DNA from: Paenibacillus sonchi
GTDB taxonomy: Bacteria; Bacillota; Bacilli; Paenibacillales; Paenibacillaceae
DNA: 64,000 nt
Direction: 5' to 3'
Assembly (NCBI RefSeq): GCF_016772475.1
Contig: NZ_CP068595.1
Location: forward strand, 4,774,001-4,838,000
Numbering within the stretch: the first letter of the stretch is position 1; every line of letters starts with the position of its first letter. A program made the translations under genes and the position numbers. Shown here one piece after another: positions 1 through 10,350 of this stretch. The notes under the pieces are model-generated. The model had not been told where the DNA came from, ran no database searches, and saw only the letters and a program-made list of their open reading frames with translations.

Positions 1-127
1 TGGTTATCAGAATGTCTTTTTGTGCTGTTTCGCTGAATGAATTACCTTGGCTTAATGCGGTGAGATCCCCTCAATGATCCATATAAAATATTAATGAATT
101 GAATTGAAGTTATACAAAAATATGTAA

Positions 128-156
128 TTGACACTATATTAGTTGTGGACTAGAAT
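128..156 (+). promoter_or_regulatory. sigma-A-type promoter of the biosynthetic operon
   Basis: TTGACA at 128-133 and TAGAAT at 151-156 are separated by 17 bp, close to the housekeeping consensus. It lies in an AT-rich 300-base stretch with no other convincing feature, leaving an untranslated leader of about 140 bases before the first gene. It is the only strong promoter seen before the long co-directional gene run that ends near 24.05 kb. Confidence 0.7.
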
Positions 157-300
157 GGTCTATATTATCGAATAAAGTATAAAAATAGCAAAAATATAAT
201 AAATTTATTCAAAAACAAAAATTTAAAAGAGATGTAATGCTCAATGAAGTATTCTTGAAAAAGGCTTTAGAACGTTTACTTAATTACAAGGAGGGCGTTT

Positions 301-2001
301 ATGAGCAAGTACATATTAGGTTTATGTTTATCAGATCATGATTCTTCCGCGTGCTTAATCAAGGATAACCGGATTTTGGTTGCGATCAGCAAAGAAAGAC
401 TAACCCGCATTAAACGGCATGGATGCTCCAAAGGCGACTTTGATAATGAAAGCGTTCAATATTGTCTTGACTATGCGGGAATTTCCATTGACGATGTCGA
501 TTTAATTGTCCAGAACAGCATTTTTACATACCTCAGCGATCCTGCCTACTATGAAACTCTTCAACACTACAAAGGCAGTCATAATTACAGCGAGCGAATC
601 ATTAATATGACACAGCATCCTGTCCTTCCTATTTCGCATCATTTAGCACATGCCTACTCTTCCTACTATTTATCTCCTTTCGATGAAGCTGCGATATTGG
701 TTATTGATTCTATGGGCAATGAAGATCACTCTGTGATGAATTTTTTTCAGGGAGAAGATCGGGAATTTCTATTATCTTCCGGGTACCGTGCAACAGGAGG
801 GTGGGAGAGGGAATCCGTATACACAGCCAAGGGCGGAATAATTACGCCAATAAGCAAACGTTTCGCACGGGACACACAACCGTATGACAGCTTAATAAAA
901 GGGTTCGGCATCATGTATCATGAGGTCTCGGAATACATATTCGGAGATGGTCACAAAGCGGGGGAGACCATGGGGCTTGCTCCTTTCGGCAAAGCCGATT
1001 ATCCGTTGGGCGCTGTTTCATTTACGGAAGAAGGGTACGCGTTCAATGATCAGTGGCTGAAGAAACTGGATAAGCCGCATCTATCCATGGATCAGTGGAA
1101 CGACAGATTTGAGGAATTTGCCAGTTTGGCATATCAGGTGCAAACAGAACTTGAGGATTCGCTTATTCACATGTGCAATCGTATCCACAAAGAGACGGGA
1201 CTTGATCACCTGTGCTTGGCTGGAGGCATTGCATTGAATAGCGTAACCAACAAAAAAATTCTTGACCATACGCCGTTCAAATCCGTTTTTATCCCACCGG
1301 CTGCCGGCGACAGCGGGATCAGCATCGGCTGTGCGCTTAAAGGGTACCGGGAACTGGGCGGTTCGCCCAAGGAATTTGTTTTTCTCAATGATTATCTGGG
1401 GAAGACATATTCCAATGAGGAGATTGTGCAGGCCATTGAGAACTCCGGACTGCAATTCCGCAAATCCGAGGATATCTGCAAAGAGGTCGCAGGGTACCTG
1501 AGCGAAGATCAGATTATCGCCTGGTTTCAGGAAGGAAGCGAATTCGGGCCGAGGGCGCTGGGACACCGCAGCATTCTATGTCAGGCTACAAGTATTGAAA
1601 TGCGGGATTCCCTGAACGCGAGGGTGAAATTCAGGCAGAGCTTCCGGCCATTCGCCCCGAGTGTCATGGAAGAATATGCTCCTGATTTTTTTGAAATGGA
1701 TTTCAAAAGTCCCTTTATGCTCATGGTCACTGATGTCAAGAAGGATAAAGCTGATGTTGTGCCCGGAATAGTGCATGTAGATGGTACCGCCCGGGTCCAG
1801 ACTGTGACGGAGGAAGAAAACGGCATTTACTACAGATTGATTAAAGAATATGCCCAGTTAACCGGAATCCCATTGATTCTCAATACTTCGTTCAACGTCA
1901 ACGGCGAACCGATTGTTGAAACCCCTGCCGATGCTCTGAACTGTTATAAATCTACTAACATAGATATTCTTGTGATTGGTGATTATATCATCAGCAAATA
2001 G
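301..2001 (+). CDS. NodU/CmcH-family O-carbamoyltransferase
   Basis: 566 aa, a full-length member of the carbamoyltransferase family, which uses carbamoyl phosphate and ATP to carbamoylate a hydroxyl (or amine) of a small molecule. The N-terminal Kae1-like half shows HDSSACL near residue 13 and the metal-binding HHLAHAYSSY motif at about 113-122. The C-terminal YrdC-like half shows EFGPRALGHRS at about 415. An AAGGAGG ribosome site at 289-295 fixes the ATG at 301. It is the first gene of the cluster, so it probably tailors the final product or an intermediate. The family is certain; the substrate is not visible from sequence. Confidence 0.93.
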   Translation: MSKYILGLCLSDHDSSACLIKDNRILVAISKERLTRIKRHGCSKGDFDNESVQYCLDYAGISIDDVDLIVQNSIFTYLSDPAYYETLQHYKGSHNYSERIINMTQHPVLPISHHLAHAYSSYYLSPFDEAAILVIDSMGNEDHSVMNFFQGEDREFLLSSGYRATGGWERESVYTAKGGIITPISKRFARDTQPYDSLIKGFGIMYHEVSEYIFGDGHKAGETMGLAPFGKADYPLGAVSFTEEGYAFNDQWLKKLDKPHLSMDQWNDRFEEFASLAYQVQTELEDSLIHMCNRIHKETGLDHLCLAGGIALNSVTNKKILDHTPFKSVFIPPAAGDSGISIGCALKGYRELGGSPKEFVFLNDYLGKTYSNEEIVQAIENSGLQFRKSEDICKEVAGYLSEDQIIAWFQEGSEFGPRALGHRSILCQATSIEMRDSLNARVKFRQSFRPFAPSVMEEYAPDFFEMDFKSPFMLMVTDVKKDKADVVPGIVHVDGTARVQTVTEEENGIYYRLIKEYAQLTGIPLILNTSFNVNGEPIVETPADALNCYKSTNIDILVIGDYIISK

Positions 2002-2048
2002 GTGAAAAATATCACAATTCACCTAATGCCTGCTTGGGAGGAATGGGT

Positions 2049-2618
2049 TTGGGAGACAAACTGATTTGGGAACCGCATGCCGTATTATTTCCGATGCCTA
2101 CTGTAATTATCTCTACCGCATACGAGGGGAAAGAAACCGTTGACACCTGTGCCTGGCTGATGCCGGTGAACCTGGATCCCCCTATGATAGCGCTTGCGCT
2201 AAGGCCGAAATATTTATCATGGGAATATATTAAACAAAGCGGAGAATTTGCAGTTAATATCCCTTATGAGAATCAAACGGAATTTACAGATTATTGTGTC
2301 AGGACAAGCGGTTACACCGAGGACAAGCTGTGCGAGACCGGATGCAATGTGTTTTACGGTAAACACATCAAGGCTCCTCTGTTAAGCGACAGTATAATCA
2401 ACATGGAATGCGCTGTGAAAGAGACTTATGAGATTGGCGGAACGCACAGCATTTTTGTCGCTGAGGTTCTGCAGACATATTTTGATGAGAAGATCGTTGT
2501 TGACAGGGATTGTGATAATTTGAACGATGCCGTATCGCTTCAGAATGCCAAAGGCATTGCATATGTAATGGGTGAGTATTGGAATCTAGGCCATTGTATA
2601 GGCTTAAGGAGTGAGTAG
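2049..2618 (+). CDS. flavin reductase-like FMN-binding protein
   Basis: About 189 aa, a flavin reductase-like split-barrel protein (flavoredoxin/FMN-binding family). The N-terminal IWEPHAVLFPMPTVIIS stretch and the PKYLSWEYIKQSGEFAVNIP stretch are typical of flavin-binding proteins of this kind. The GGGAGGA ribosome site at 2036-2042 best fits a TTG start at 2049; an ATG at 2043 is too close to it. No flavin monooxygenase partner is encoded in the cluster, so it may supply reduced flavin or electrons to another enzyme here, or act directly on a substrate. It ends one base before the next start codon region. Family good, role inferred. Confidence 0.82.
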   Translation: MGDKLIWEPHAVLFPMPTVIISTAYEGKETVDTCAWLMPVNLDPPMIALALRPKYLSWEYIKQSGEFAVNIPYENQTEFTDYCVRTSGYTEDKLCETGCNVFYGKHIKAPLLSDSIINMECAVKETYEIGGTHSIFVAEVLQTYFDEKIVVDRDCDNLNDAVSLQNAKGIAYVMGEYWNLGHCIGLRSE

Positions 2619-2619
2619 G

Positions 2620-4205
2620 ATGGCAGTAAGCAGCGGATTTCGGCCAACAACCGATGATCTGGTTCTTAGCTCAGGCAATAAAGAGATTTTTATGAACATG
2701 TTCATGCAGTTGATGAAAAAAGGGGTAGAATTCAAGCTGAGAGAACCCGTAATCAACTTTGTTGAGCCGGGTGAACTGAACGGTATTCTTGATCGTTTTA
2801 CAGTCAAGCAAGAAGGCATTGAGCTTGTAGAGCTTCTGAATGACTTTGAGACGCTTGGCAAGTATTCGCTTAATTTCAGTTCCGCGAATTTCCTCGCCCA
2901 GCCTGATAGCGGCAATTCAATAGCCGGATTACTGGGGAAATCGGCAAGGTTTTTTTACAGCAGAATACCGTCAATTATGAATATTCACCTGCAGCGACAT
3001 TGTTGGAGATTAAACTTCTTACTTTGCTGCGGGAGATTATTGGTTACCAAGTGCTGCCCAATCCGAAACTGCTTGCCGTCAATACTGGCGGTGCCTTTAC
3101 TTTTGGAGGTTATGGTTCCAACATGTCCTGCTTGCTGGCTGCACGAGAGAAACTTAAGGAGAAGTTGAGGGCACAAGGAAAAATATTTAATCCCAGAAGA
3201 ACAAAGGTAATAGCGGCGGTGCCTTTTGCCCATTATTCGTTGCGCAGAAGCCTGGACATCCTCGGGCTGGGCAATAAGGATCTGTCCGATATCCAACTGG
3301 TGGAAAATGGGCTTGACCGGGAAGCGACCATTCATGTGGAAACGGAGCATTTCCGCATGAATATCTCTGATTTGGAATGCAAGATTGTGGAAGCGGAGGC
3401 GGACGGGACAGATATCATGGCCATCTATGCCATCGCCGGTGAAAGCCGGGCCATGGGGTTTGACCAATTGGCGGAGATTGCCGAACTTGCCCGTAAGCAT
3501 GACATATGGCTGCATGTGGATGCTTGCCAGGGCGGGCAATGTTTGTTTAGTCCCAAACTGAGGAGAACGTTGTTGAACGGAATTGAGCAATGCGACAGCA
3601 TAGCGCTTGATCCGCATAAAGTGTTTTTGTTGCCTTATAATTTAAGTGCTTTCTTTTTAAGAAATCCAAAGGATTTATATTTATTGCCGAAGGGGTCCAC
3701 AATTATCAGCAATGAAGATGATTCTTTGGGGAAATTTACTCCCGGGATCGGAAGCAAGGGATTTATATCCCTGAAACTGTATTTCATGCTGAGGCATTGG
3801 GGGCTGGAGAATGTTGGGCTGGAGATTGACCGGAGGCATGAGCTTGCATTAAGAACCGTTGACATGACCGGACAATTCGAACAGTTGGTAGTACTTAATC
3901 CTGAACCACAGCATAACTCCGTCATGCTTATGTATAAAACGCCGGGATACAGGCATGATCATGTGCTTTTTAACCAGGTTAACCAAAAGATTCATAAACG
4001 CATGACTGAACATGGAACGTATATGGTTCACACTTTTCCCAGTATTGATGATGAGTCCGTAATCAGTAGCAACAAGAGCGTGCAATTCTATCCGCTTCGC
4101 TTGATGTTTGGAAATCCAAACTCTACGGAAGAGAATATCCTGGGCTGCTTAAAAACCATTATTGATCTTGGAGATGAAATCCTGCGTGAACTTAATGTGG
4201 AATAA
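2620..4205 (+). CDS. group II PLP-dependent decarboxylase (frameshifted as read)
   Basis: Repaired length is about 528 aa. It belongs to the PLP decarboxylases related to glutamate, tyrosine and aromatic L-amino acid decarboxylases. HVDACQGG supplies the conserved Asp region, and DPHKVF carries the PLP-binding Lys at about residue 334. The frame breaks at 2938-2940: adding one A to the AAA run joins LLGK to IGKVFLQQNTVNYEYSP and restores a normal family sequence. An AAGGAG site at 2606-2611 supports ATG 2620. It may make an amine building block, or act as a non-decarboxylating lyase. The exact substrate cannot be read. The stop overlaps the next gene. Confidence 0.85.
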
Positions 4206-4977
4206 GCCAAAAGTTAGCGTGATTATGCCCGTCTATAACCGTGAGGAAGTTCTCAGCTGCGCCATTGAAAGTGTACTGAACCAAGACTATGCAAAATTTG
4301 AACTGATCATTGTCGATGATTGCTCGACTGACGGCACGCCTGAAATAATCAGCAAATATGAAAAGCTGGATAAACGTATACGTACTGTGCGGAATGAAAT
4401 GAACAGCAGGCTTGCCCCGCAGGAATGGGAGCCGCGTAACGATGGTCTGAAACTCGCCCAAGGTGAATATGTTGCCTATCTGGATTCGGATAATGAATGG
4501 TGGCCGTCGTTTATCGGGGATATGTCGAAGGTGCTGGAGATGAACCCGGAGATACAGCTGGTCCATTGCAACAGTCTTAATTTCTATCCGCCTCAAGTAC
4601 TCCAGCGTGTTATGGCATCGGATCAGCGAAAACTAGTCTATTGCGGGAATGATTGTGCATGCTTCAGCTGTGAGGAGCTGATCGAAAGCGAATTCGGTGC
4701 TGCCGTCTATATCGATACCAATGAAATGATGCATAGGGCTTCTGTATTCCGGGAGATCGGCGGCTACTGGAATACTTTCCACCCGAGGCGTAAGGAGATT
4801 CAAGCCTACCAAGGCAACCGCTATTTGTATCGAAGACATAATGATCAGGATTTGTTTGAACGCATCTATTACCGTTATTCACGCCAAAGCATATATCATT
4901 TAAACAAAATGCTTGTCAATTATTATTATCCCGGTTCCAACCGCACTCGTCAGCCGCAATGGTTCGAGCATATTTAG
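4195..4977 (+). CDS. family 2 glycosyltransferase
   Basis: 260 aa with a GT-A fold. VSVIMPVYNREEVLSCAIES at the N terminus and LIIVDDCSTDGT are the nucleotide-binding segments. DSDNEWWPSF contains the DxD metal-binding motif. It has no membrane segment, so it is a soluble cytoplasmic sugar transferase using a nucleotide sugar. The start at ATG 4195 overlaps the end of the decarboxylase gene, which suggests translational coupling. In this cluster it probably adds a sugar to the product. Some GT2-like enzymes instead move amino sugars or make glycolipids, so acceptor and donor stay open. Confidence 0.88.
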   Translation: MWNKPKVSVIMPVYNREEVLSCAIESVLNQDYAKFELIIVDDCSTDGTPEIISKYEKLDKRIRTVRNEMNSRLAPQEWEPRNDGLKLAQGEYVAYLDSDNEWWPSFIGDMSKVLEMNPEIQLVHCNSLNFYPPQVLQRVMASDQRKLVYCGNDCACFSCEELIESEFGAAVYIDTNEMMHRASVFREIGGYWNTFHPRRKEIQAYQGNRYLYRRHNDQDLFERIYYRYSRQSIYHLNKMLVNYYYPGSNRTRQPQWFEHI

Positions 4978-4998
4978 CCATAGGGAAGGAGACACGCC

Positions 4999-6266
4999 TT
5001 GTCAATTCTTGACACTGTAATCGAGAACAGTCTCGAGTCGTTGAACATCGAGCATTTTTATAACGATTATCTGGTTGCGGACAAGCGTACGCCTGTCCAT
5101 GATATGAGCCTGGGTGAAATTGCAAATGTCCATTATTCCGAAAATCAATATGGTCTGTATAAGCGGTTTCTTACAGAGCATGATTTGCAGAACAAACTGA
5201 CCAGATATGGGGGGGCTGAAGGAACTCTTGAAACGGTATTAATAACCGCCAAGCATGCAGGAGCGTTAACCGGTTTGTCTGAACTTGACGAAAGGCATAT
5301 CACATTTTTTGACGGTGCGCAGGATGCCATATCCAATGTCATCTCTTGCACGGTATCGCCGCTTGGCTCCGGCTACCGCAACAAGCAATTTGTTCTTGCA
5401 GCCATTCCCTCGTATCCTTATGCTGCATCTATCCTTAATCAGAAGTGCGGCGTGAAACTGTTCCAGGCTTTTTCTGGGGATGAATTTGCCCAAGGGGTCG
5501 TAGATTGCATTGATGAAACGATAGGGGCCATTCTGGTTAATATTCCGCAAAATCCGCTTGGCTACATCCTTACCGCTGATCATGCGGAAAGAATCAACCA
5601 TGCGGCGCGGTTGCACGATTGCGCAATTATTGTGGATATGGTCTACGCGGGATTTACGGACAAAGGCGATATTCAACAGGCATTAAGCCAATTTGATCCT
5701 GAACGGACCATTTACTGCGACAGTTTTTCCAAAATTTTTGGTCTGCCGGGGCTCAGGCTAGGGATGGCCTTCAGTAGCAATCAACAAATTTGCAGTGCAC
5801 TGAGAGCTGTTAAGAGCGCCCATTCGCTGCTGCCCAGTGCACTGAAGTATTTGTTTATCGGTTATTTGCTGAAGAATCATCAAGAACTGATCGAAGCGAT
5901 TCAATCCTCTTTAAGGATGCGGCATCATCTCTTTGCGAGCAGCTTTGAATCTTTGAACAGCTCAGCCGCCAGGCTGTTTCCCTCCGATAATCATTTGTAC
6001 CGGTGCATTGATCTGGGGGGATGTCCATCACTTCAGATAAAGCGTTAGATGAATGGACGTATTCGTTAGAGAAGATGACCGGGGTCAGAGTTACCTCTGG
6101 AAGCAAATTTTTTCCAAACCTTAATTTCGTGCAGAATCATAGTCCCAAATATATGTATTGCAGCAGCGGGCAGACCCATAAGCCGTTCTGGCGGATTTCA
6201 TTGGGGAAAGAATCCGAAATTGAAGCAGTCTCGCAAAAAATATGCAATTTTCTCAGAAACCACTAG
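4999..6266 (+). CDS. class I/II PLP aminotransferase (frameshifted as read)
   Basis: Repaired length is about 422 aa. It is a fold-type I aminotransferase of the histidinol-phosphate/aspartate family. NPLGY is the cofactor-ring segment, IIVDMVY holds the conserved Asp, and DSFSKIFGLPGLRLG carries the Schiff-base Lys at about residue 245. The frame breaks in the G6 run at 6015-6020: one more G joins IDLGG to MSITSDKALDEWTYSLEKMTG, and the C-terminal domain continues to 6266. AAGGAGA at about 4985 precedes the TTG start. It likely transaminates an alpha-keto acid or alpha-amino acid precursor in the pathway. Confidence 0.86.
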
Positions 6267-6279
6267 AAAGGATCAAAAG

Positions 6280-7343
6280 ATGATGGCTGTATATACACAT
6301 GAGCTTTACAACAGAATTAGCCTGGGTTGGAATCAGGATGAGAAGTTTATTCCTGAAATAGCAGCTAAGTACCACGAGTATATCACCGAAATATTCTTCT
6401 CACCCCGCTTGCTTTAAAGCTAGGCAACGGTAAGGAGCATTACAAGGAACTGGAACTGGAAGCTTACAGAGAACAATTGACTGAGATTAAAGCTGCGTAT
6501 CCCCACATTGGCTTAAACATGCTATACAACTTCTTCTGTATGGGAGATCATTTAAAGCCGGATAAAATCAAGAAATTGCTGGATATTCCGCAAAAATTAG
6601 ACGTAGGAATTGAGATGCTTTCCGTCTCAAACTTGCTGCTGGCCGAGATTATTATGAAAGAACTTCCTCATATCAAACTCCATTTATCTGTCAGATTGAA
6701 CATTGACACGTTCGAAAAAGTCGCATTTCTGGTAGATAAATACGGGGAAGATTCGATTTATTGCATCAATCTGGGCAGGAATTCGGTTTACCAGCTGCCG
6801 CTGTTTCAAAAATTAAAGAGGGAATTCCCCGGTATCAAATATAAGATAATCCTCAATGAGTTCTGCACCAGGGATTGCCTGGATTCGGATCTGCACAGCC
6901 AAATGAAGGCCCACAACTCATATTTGCACGTCGAACGGTTTCTGTGCGCTTCTTATCAAAAGCATAACTGGTGGCGCTATTTTACAGGGCAAGGTATTCT
7001 GCCGAACGATATCCATCATTGGTTTGGCCAGATGGATATCTTCAAAATATCTTCCAGATGGCTTCCCACAGATCAAATCGCAAAAATTATGGAGTTCTAC
7101 TTGAATGGAGAGGAAGTCAGCCTGGGAGATATTATCTATACCATTGGTCAAGGCGGTACACGCTTCAGGTATAATCCGGAGTTCATGGCCGAGATTGATG
7201 TGGACAGGAAATATCCCCAAGATTATTGGAACCGCCGCTCCAAGTGCAAGTTCAACTGTACTGAGTGCGGCTATTGCAAACAAGTAGCCGACAGCTTTCT
7301 TAAAGGGGGGAGCAACAATGGAACGGCTGTTGTCTCATCTTAA
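6280..7343 (+). CDS. U32-peptidase-like putative Fe-S protein (frameshifted as read)
   Basis: Repaired length is about 354 aa. The barrel-like sequence resembles the U32 family (UbiU/UbiV/TrhP group), in which non-peptidase members hold a 4Fe-4S cluster and carry out oxygen-independent hydroxylations. Visible cysteines are C196 and C200 in NEFCTRDC with a His near 212, and a C-terminal cluster C323, C327, C330, C333 (KCKFNCTECGYC). The frame breaks at the C4 run 6403-6406; a fifth C joins IFFSP to PLALKLGNGKEHYKELELE. Two adjacent ATGs (6280, 6283) follow AAAGGATC. A hydroxylase role on the pathway intermediate is an inference; assignment to U32 is by motif only. Confidence 0.6.
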
Positions 7344-8553
7344 CTATTTAAAAATGCATGTGCCCTTTTATATGGAGAGAAACCACCAAGCTACTTCCAT
7401 TGCGGAACTTCCAATAATGACAAAGGACATGATCCGCAAACAATACGGCGAATTCTTCAGTAATGAATTTGCCGAAGTAAAAGATCGCCTGGTTGAGTTT
7501 GTGCGGAATCCCGCCATACAAAAAGACCGTACAGACAATGAGCTGTACTTTTCTGAAGATATTATCGTTGAAGAAACTACTGGAACCAGCGGTGTTCCGT
7601 TTCGGTGTGCTAAGACCAAGCCGGAACGGGCCGTACTCTCCTTAGGGATCTGGAAGCAGAGACGGCGGCTGGACCGGAAGGTTAGCCCCGGAAATCTTTT
7701 TCAATTCAATCATATCGGCAAAGATGCTGACAAATTGGATATTTACAATTATGATCCTGAGAATTTATTGAAAATTTACGGCAAAGTCAAGGATGCAAAC
7801 GCCCGCTGGCTGCATACTCCACCCAGTACCATTCAGCATCACGTTGCTTCCTTGCAAAAAAATAATATCCAGCTTGATCTCCCCAAATTAAAAGTGATTG
7901 AGTGCAACGGAGAGTATCTTCGGCCGGAGACGAAAAAGATAATTGAGGAATATTTCAACGTTCAGGTCGTCAATCAGTATGGAACAATCGAAACATGGAC
8001 AATCGGATTGAGCTGTGCCTGCGGCAATTTACATATTAATGAGAATGTGCATGTTGAACTGGTTGATGATGACAACAATCCTATCACCAAGCCCCATGTT
8101 ACGGGACGGCTACTGCTGACTGCGCTTTCGAACCGGTTGCTACCCTTTACACGCTATCTGTCGGGTGATTACGGATACTTTAATGAAGAAACTTGCGGTT
8201 GCGGCAATCCGAACCCCACATTTACGGTCCTTGAAGGCAGGGAGATCAATTTGATCAAAGGCTGCAAAGAAAAATTGTACGGAAATGTGTTTTTCCATCA
8301 GATGGTTAGAAGAGTGCTTAGAGAGCGGCAGATTCCCGGGCTGGAATATATACAAGTCATTCAATCCAATTTGGACCATTTCAATGTCTATACGAATTAT
8401 TTTGATGAGGTAGAAGTGTTCATGGAATTATTTGCTTCCGCAGCCTGTCTGTGTATGGAGCGAGACGTTGCCTTTCAGCACAATATTTTAAGCGAGAGTG
8501 AAATTGTACGGAAGCAGCGAGAGAAGCCGAATGTATTCATTTGCAGATGTTAG
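7318..8553 (+). CDS. PaaK/CapK-like adenylate-forming enzyme
   Basis: 411 aa, related to phenylacetate-CoA ligase and coenzyme F390 synthetase-type proteins. PIMTKDMIRKQYGEF near residue 35 and the ATP-binding TTGTSGVPF at about 88-96 are typical. QYGTIE near 221 corresponds to the adenylation A5 region. Two CxCG motifs (SCACGN near 239, TCGCGNPNPTF near 298) could bind zinc, as in other PaaK-like members. It overlaps the end of the U32-like gene (GGGGGGAG ribosome site), so it is part of the operon. It should activate a carboxylic acid as an adenylate, for CoA or ACP loading or direct amide formation. Confidence 0.8.
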   Translation: MERLLSHLNYLKMHVPFYMERNHQATSIAELPIMTKDMIRKQYGEFFSNEFAEVKDRLVEFVRNPAIQKDRTDNELYFSEDIIVEETTGTSGVPFRCAKTKPERAVLSLGIWKQRRRLDRKVSPGNLFQFNHIGKDADKLDIYNYDPENLLKIYGKVKDANARWLHTPPSTIQHHVASLQKNNIQLDLPKLKVIECNGEYLRPETKKIIEEYFNVQVVNQYGTIETWTIGLSCACGNLHINENVHVELVDDDNNPITKPHVTGRLLLTALSNRLLPFTRYLSGDYGYFNEETCGCGNPNPTFTVLEGREINLIKGCKEKLYGNVFFHQMVRRVLRERQIPGLEYIQVIQSNLDHFNVYTNYFDEVEVFMELFASAACLCMERDVAFQHNILSESEIVRKQREKPNVFICRC

Positions 8554-8562
8554 AGATGGGGA

Positions 8563-10113
8563 ATGCCAATGAGTAGAATGAACAGGCTGTTTCCGGACCT
8601 GAATTCGTTCAAAGACAGCTTGCTCCAGTGGGGTAGCTGGAGGGGCGATTATACTTGGCTCTGCGACAATTCAACACGGGTGTCACAACGACTGCATGAG
8701 CTGGGAATTACCCGGTATATGAATGTAGTTATGATGATGCGGAACTCCCCGGCAATGCTTAGTGCAATTCTTGGAACACTTGCTTGCGATGGAGTTGTTG
8801 TTCCCCTCTATCACAACACGCCGGCGCGTTCATTCGAGTTCATCATTCACGAAACGCAGCCCTTCGCCGTTATATTTGACCGGAGTTGCATCGATAAAGA
8901 AGTGCTTACGCTTCTCAGAAACAAAGGGCATGCGGTACTTTGTATCGACTTCTGCGAAGGAAGCGGGCAACTGGTCATGGAGGAGATAGCTTCTCCGGCC
9001 GGCAGCTTGGCGCCAAGATTGATGGATGAGGATGTATGTGAAATATTGTTCACCTCAGGCTCAACAGGCACTCCCAAGGGTGTGCTGCTCACAGAGGACA
9101 ATGTTAAGCATTGCGCCACCAGTGTACACACTTATCTGGAATTACAGTCAGCCGACAAAGTTCTCTTGACCAAACCTTTGGCTCACTCATCCGGTATGAA
9201 TTCCGAATTGTTTGCCGCGTTATCGGTTGGAGCTTCTATTGTAATTGAACCTGAAGTGCTGGTTCTTTCCCGGCTGATCAGAGGAATCAGGAATTATGGA
9301 GTCACTGTTTTTTTTACGGTTCCTACATTGCTTGAACTGATAAGGAAAGCGGGGCTATTGCCCCGGTTCAGGGAGACGAAATTACGGATTATTCACTTTT
9401 ACGGCGCTCCGGCCGGTCAATCTCTGATCCAGGCATTGATATCTGAAATTCCCCAGGCAGAGATTATTTATGGTTATGGAATATCGGAAGCGGCCTCGCG
9501 GGTCACATATATCAAGACAAGAGAGCTGGGTCTTCTCACTGGCTCGTCTGGCAAGCCTATCGCAGGAGTGCAAGTGGATATTCAGAGGCCGGATGGAACA
9601 TCCGCCGAAGCCGGCGAAATCGGTGAGGTTGCTATAGCGGGTCCAACATTGATGAAAGGTTACTTGTCCGAAACAACCGCAGCGCCATTCCGCGCAGGCT
9701 GGCTGCTCACCGGGGATATTGGCTGGTTGGACAACGACGGTTATTTGTTTCTTTGCGGGCGTAAAGATGACATGATTATCAAGGCCGGGCTTAATATATA
9801 TCCAACCGAGATCGAAGAGGTCTTATTGGAGCACGATGATGTTCATCTGGCTTTGGTTAAGGAAGAAAGCGATCACTTGGGAGGCAGCAGAATAGCCGCC
9901 TATATAGAAGCTTGCTCTGGACGAATATTGTCCACTGCAGATTTAGTCCGTCATTGCCGGCTAAGACTGGATCATCGCAAAGTGCCGGCGGCCTTTTATT
10001 TTGTGGATAAGCTGGAGCGGGGCTTAACCGGTAAAATCAACCGAAAGGGAAGTGGGGGCAATGGCGATGAGATCCGTCCAGCAAGAAGTTTGGAAGTTAA
10101 TCAAGGAGATTAA
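8563..10113 (+). CDS. acyl-AMP ligase (ANL superfamily)
   Basis: 516 aa, a stand-alone adenylation enzyme. LFTSGSTGTPKG at about 163 is the P-loop, YGISEAASR the A5 motif, LLTGDIGWLDNDGYLFLCGR the A7/A8 hinge, and GKINRKG near 490 contains the catalytic Lys. The C-terminal tail extends past that Lys and overlaps the carrier protein gene by about 50 bases, implying coupled translation. The simplest reading is that it loads its acyl substrate onto that carrier protein. It is not linked to condensation or thiolation domains, so this is not a modular NRPS. Substrate unknown. Confidence 0.93.
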   Translation: MPMSRMNRLFPDLNSFKDSLLQWGSWRGDYTWLCDNSTRVSQRLHELGITRYMNVVMMMRNSPAMLSAILGTLACDGVVVPLYHNTPARSFEFIIHETQPFAVIFDRSCIDKEVLTLLRNKGHAVLCIDFCEGSGQLVMEEIASPAGSLAPRLMDEDVCEILFTSGSTGTPKGVLLTEDNVKHCATSVHTYLELQSADKVLLTKPLAHSSGMNSELFAALSVGASIVIEPEVLVLSRLIRGIRNYGVTVFFTVPTLLELIRKAGLLPRFRETKLRIIHFYGAPAGQSLIQALISEIPQAEIIYGYGISEAASRVTYIKTRELGLLTGSSGKPIAGVQVDIQRPDGTSAEAGEIGEVAIAGPTLMKGYLSETTAAPFRAGWLLTGDIGWLDNDGYLFLCGRKDDMIIKAGLNIYPTEIEEVLLEHDDVHLALVKEESDHLGGSRIAAYIEACSGRILSTADLVRHCRLRLDHRKVPAAFYFVDKLERGLTGKINRKGSGGNGDEIRPARSLEVNQGD

Positions 10114-10330
10114 ACCCGAAATGGATTTACCTGATTCAGCGGCTCCTGATACGGATCTGATGAACAGTCTAGGATTCGATTCCATTCAGTTAATCCAGCT
10201 GATAGTGAACTTAGAGACAACGCTGGATTTTGAATTTGAAGACCAGGATATGTCGATGGAACACTTTTTGAAATTGGAAGATTTAGTTCATTTGGTAGAG
10301 CAACGGATCACAGAACAAACCACATTATAA
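10061..10330 (+). CDS. acyl carrier protein
   Basis: 89 aa, acidic, four-helix carrier protein. The motif LGFDSIQL places the phosphopantetheine Ser at about residue 41. The start is taken as ATG 10061, inside the 3' end of the ligase gene; ATG 10067 is an alternative. Directly after an acyl-AMP ligase and upstream of a BtrH-like protein, it is the natural tether for the acyl intermediate. This arrangement is comparable to the ligase, carrier and acyltransferase steps of butirosin side-chain assembly. Confidence 0.92.
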   Translation: MAMRSVQQEVWKLIKEIKPEMDLPDSAAPDTDLMNSLGFDSIQLIQLIVNLETTLDFEFEDQDMSMEHFLKLEDLVHLVEQRITEQTTL

Positions 10331-10350
10331 AAACCCCGGAGGTAATAAAC

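Noticed and set aside
2620..7343. Pseudogenes in the biosynthetic cluster
   Set aside because: Each break needs only one base in a homopolymer to restore a conserved protein, and the same fault hits unrelated genes elsewhere in the window.
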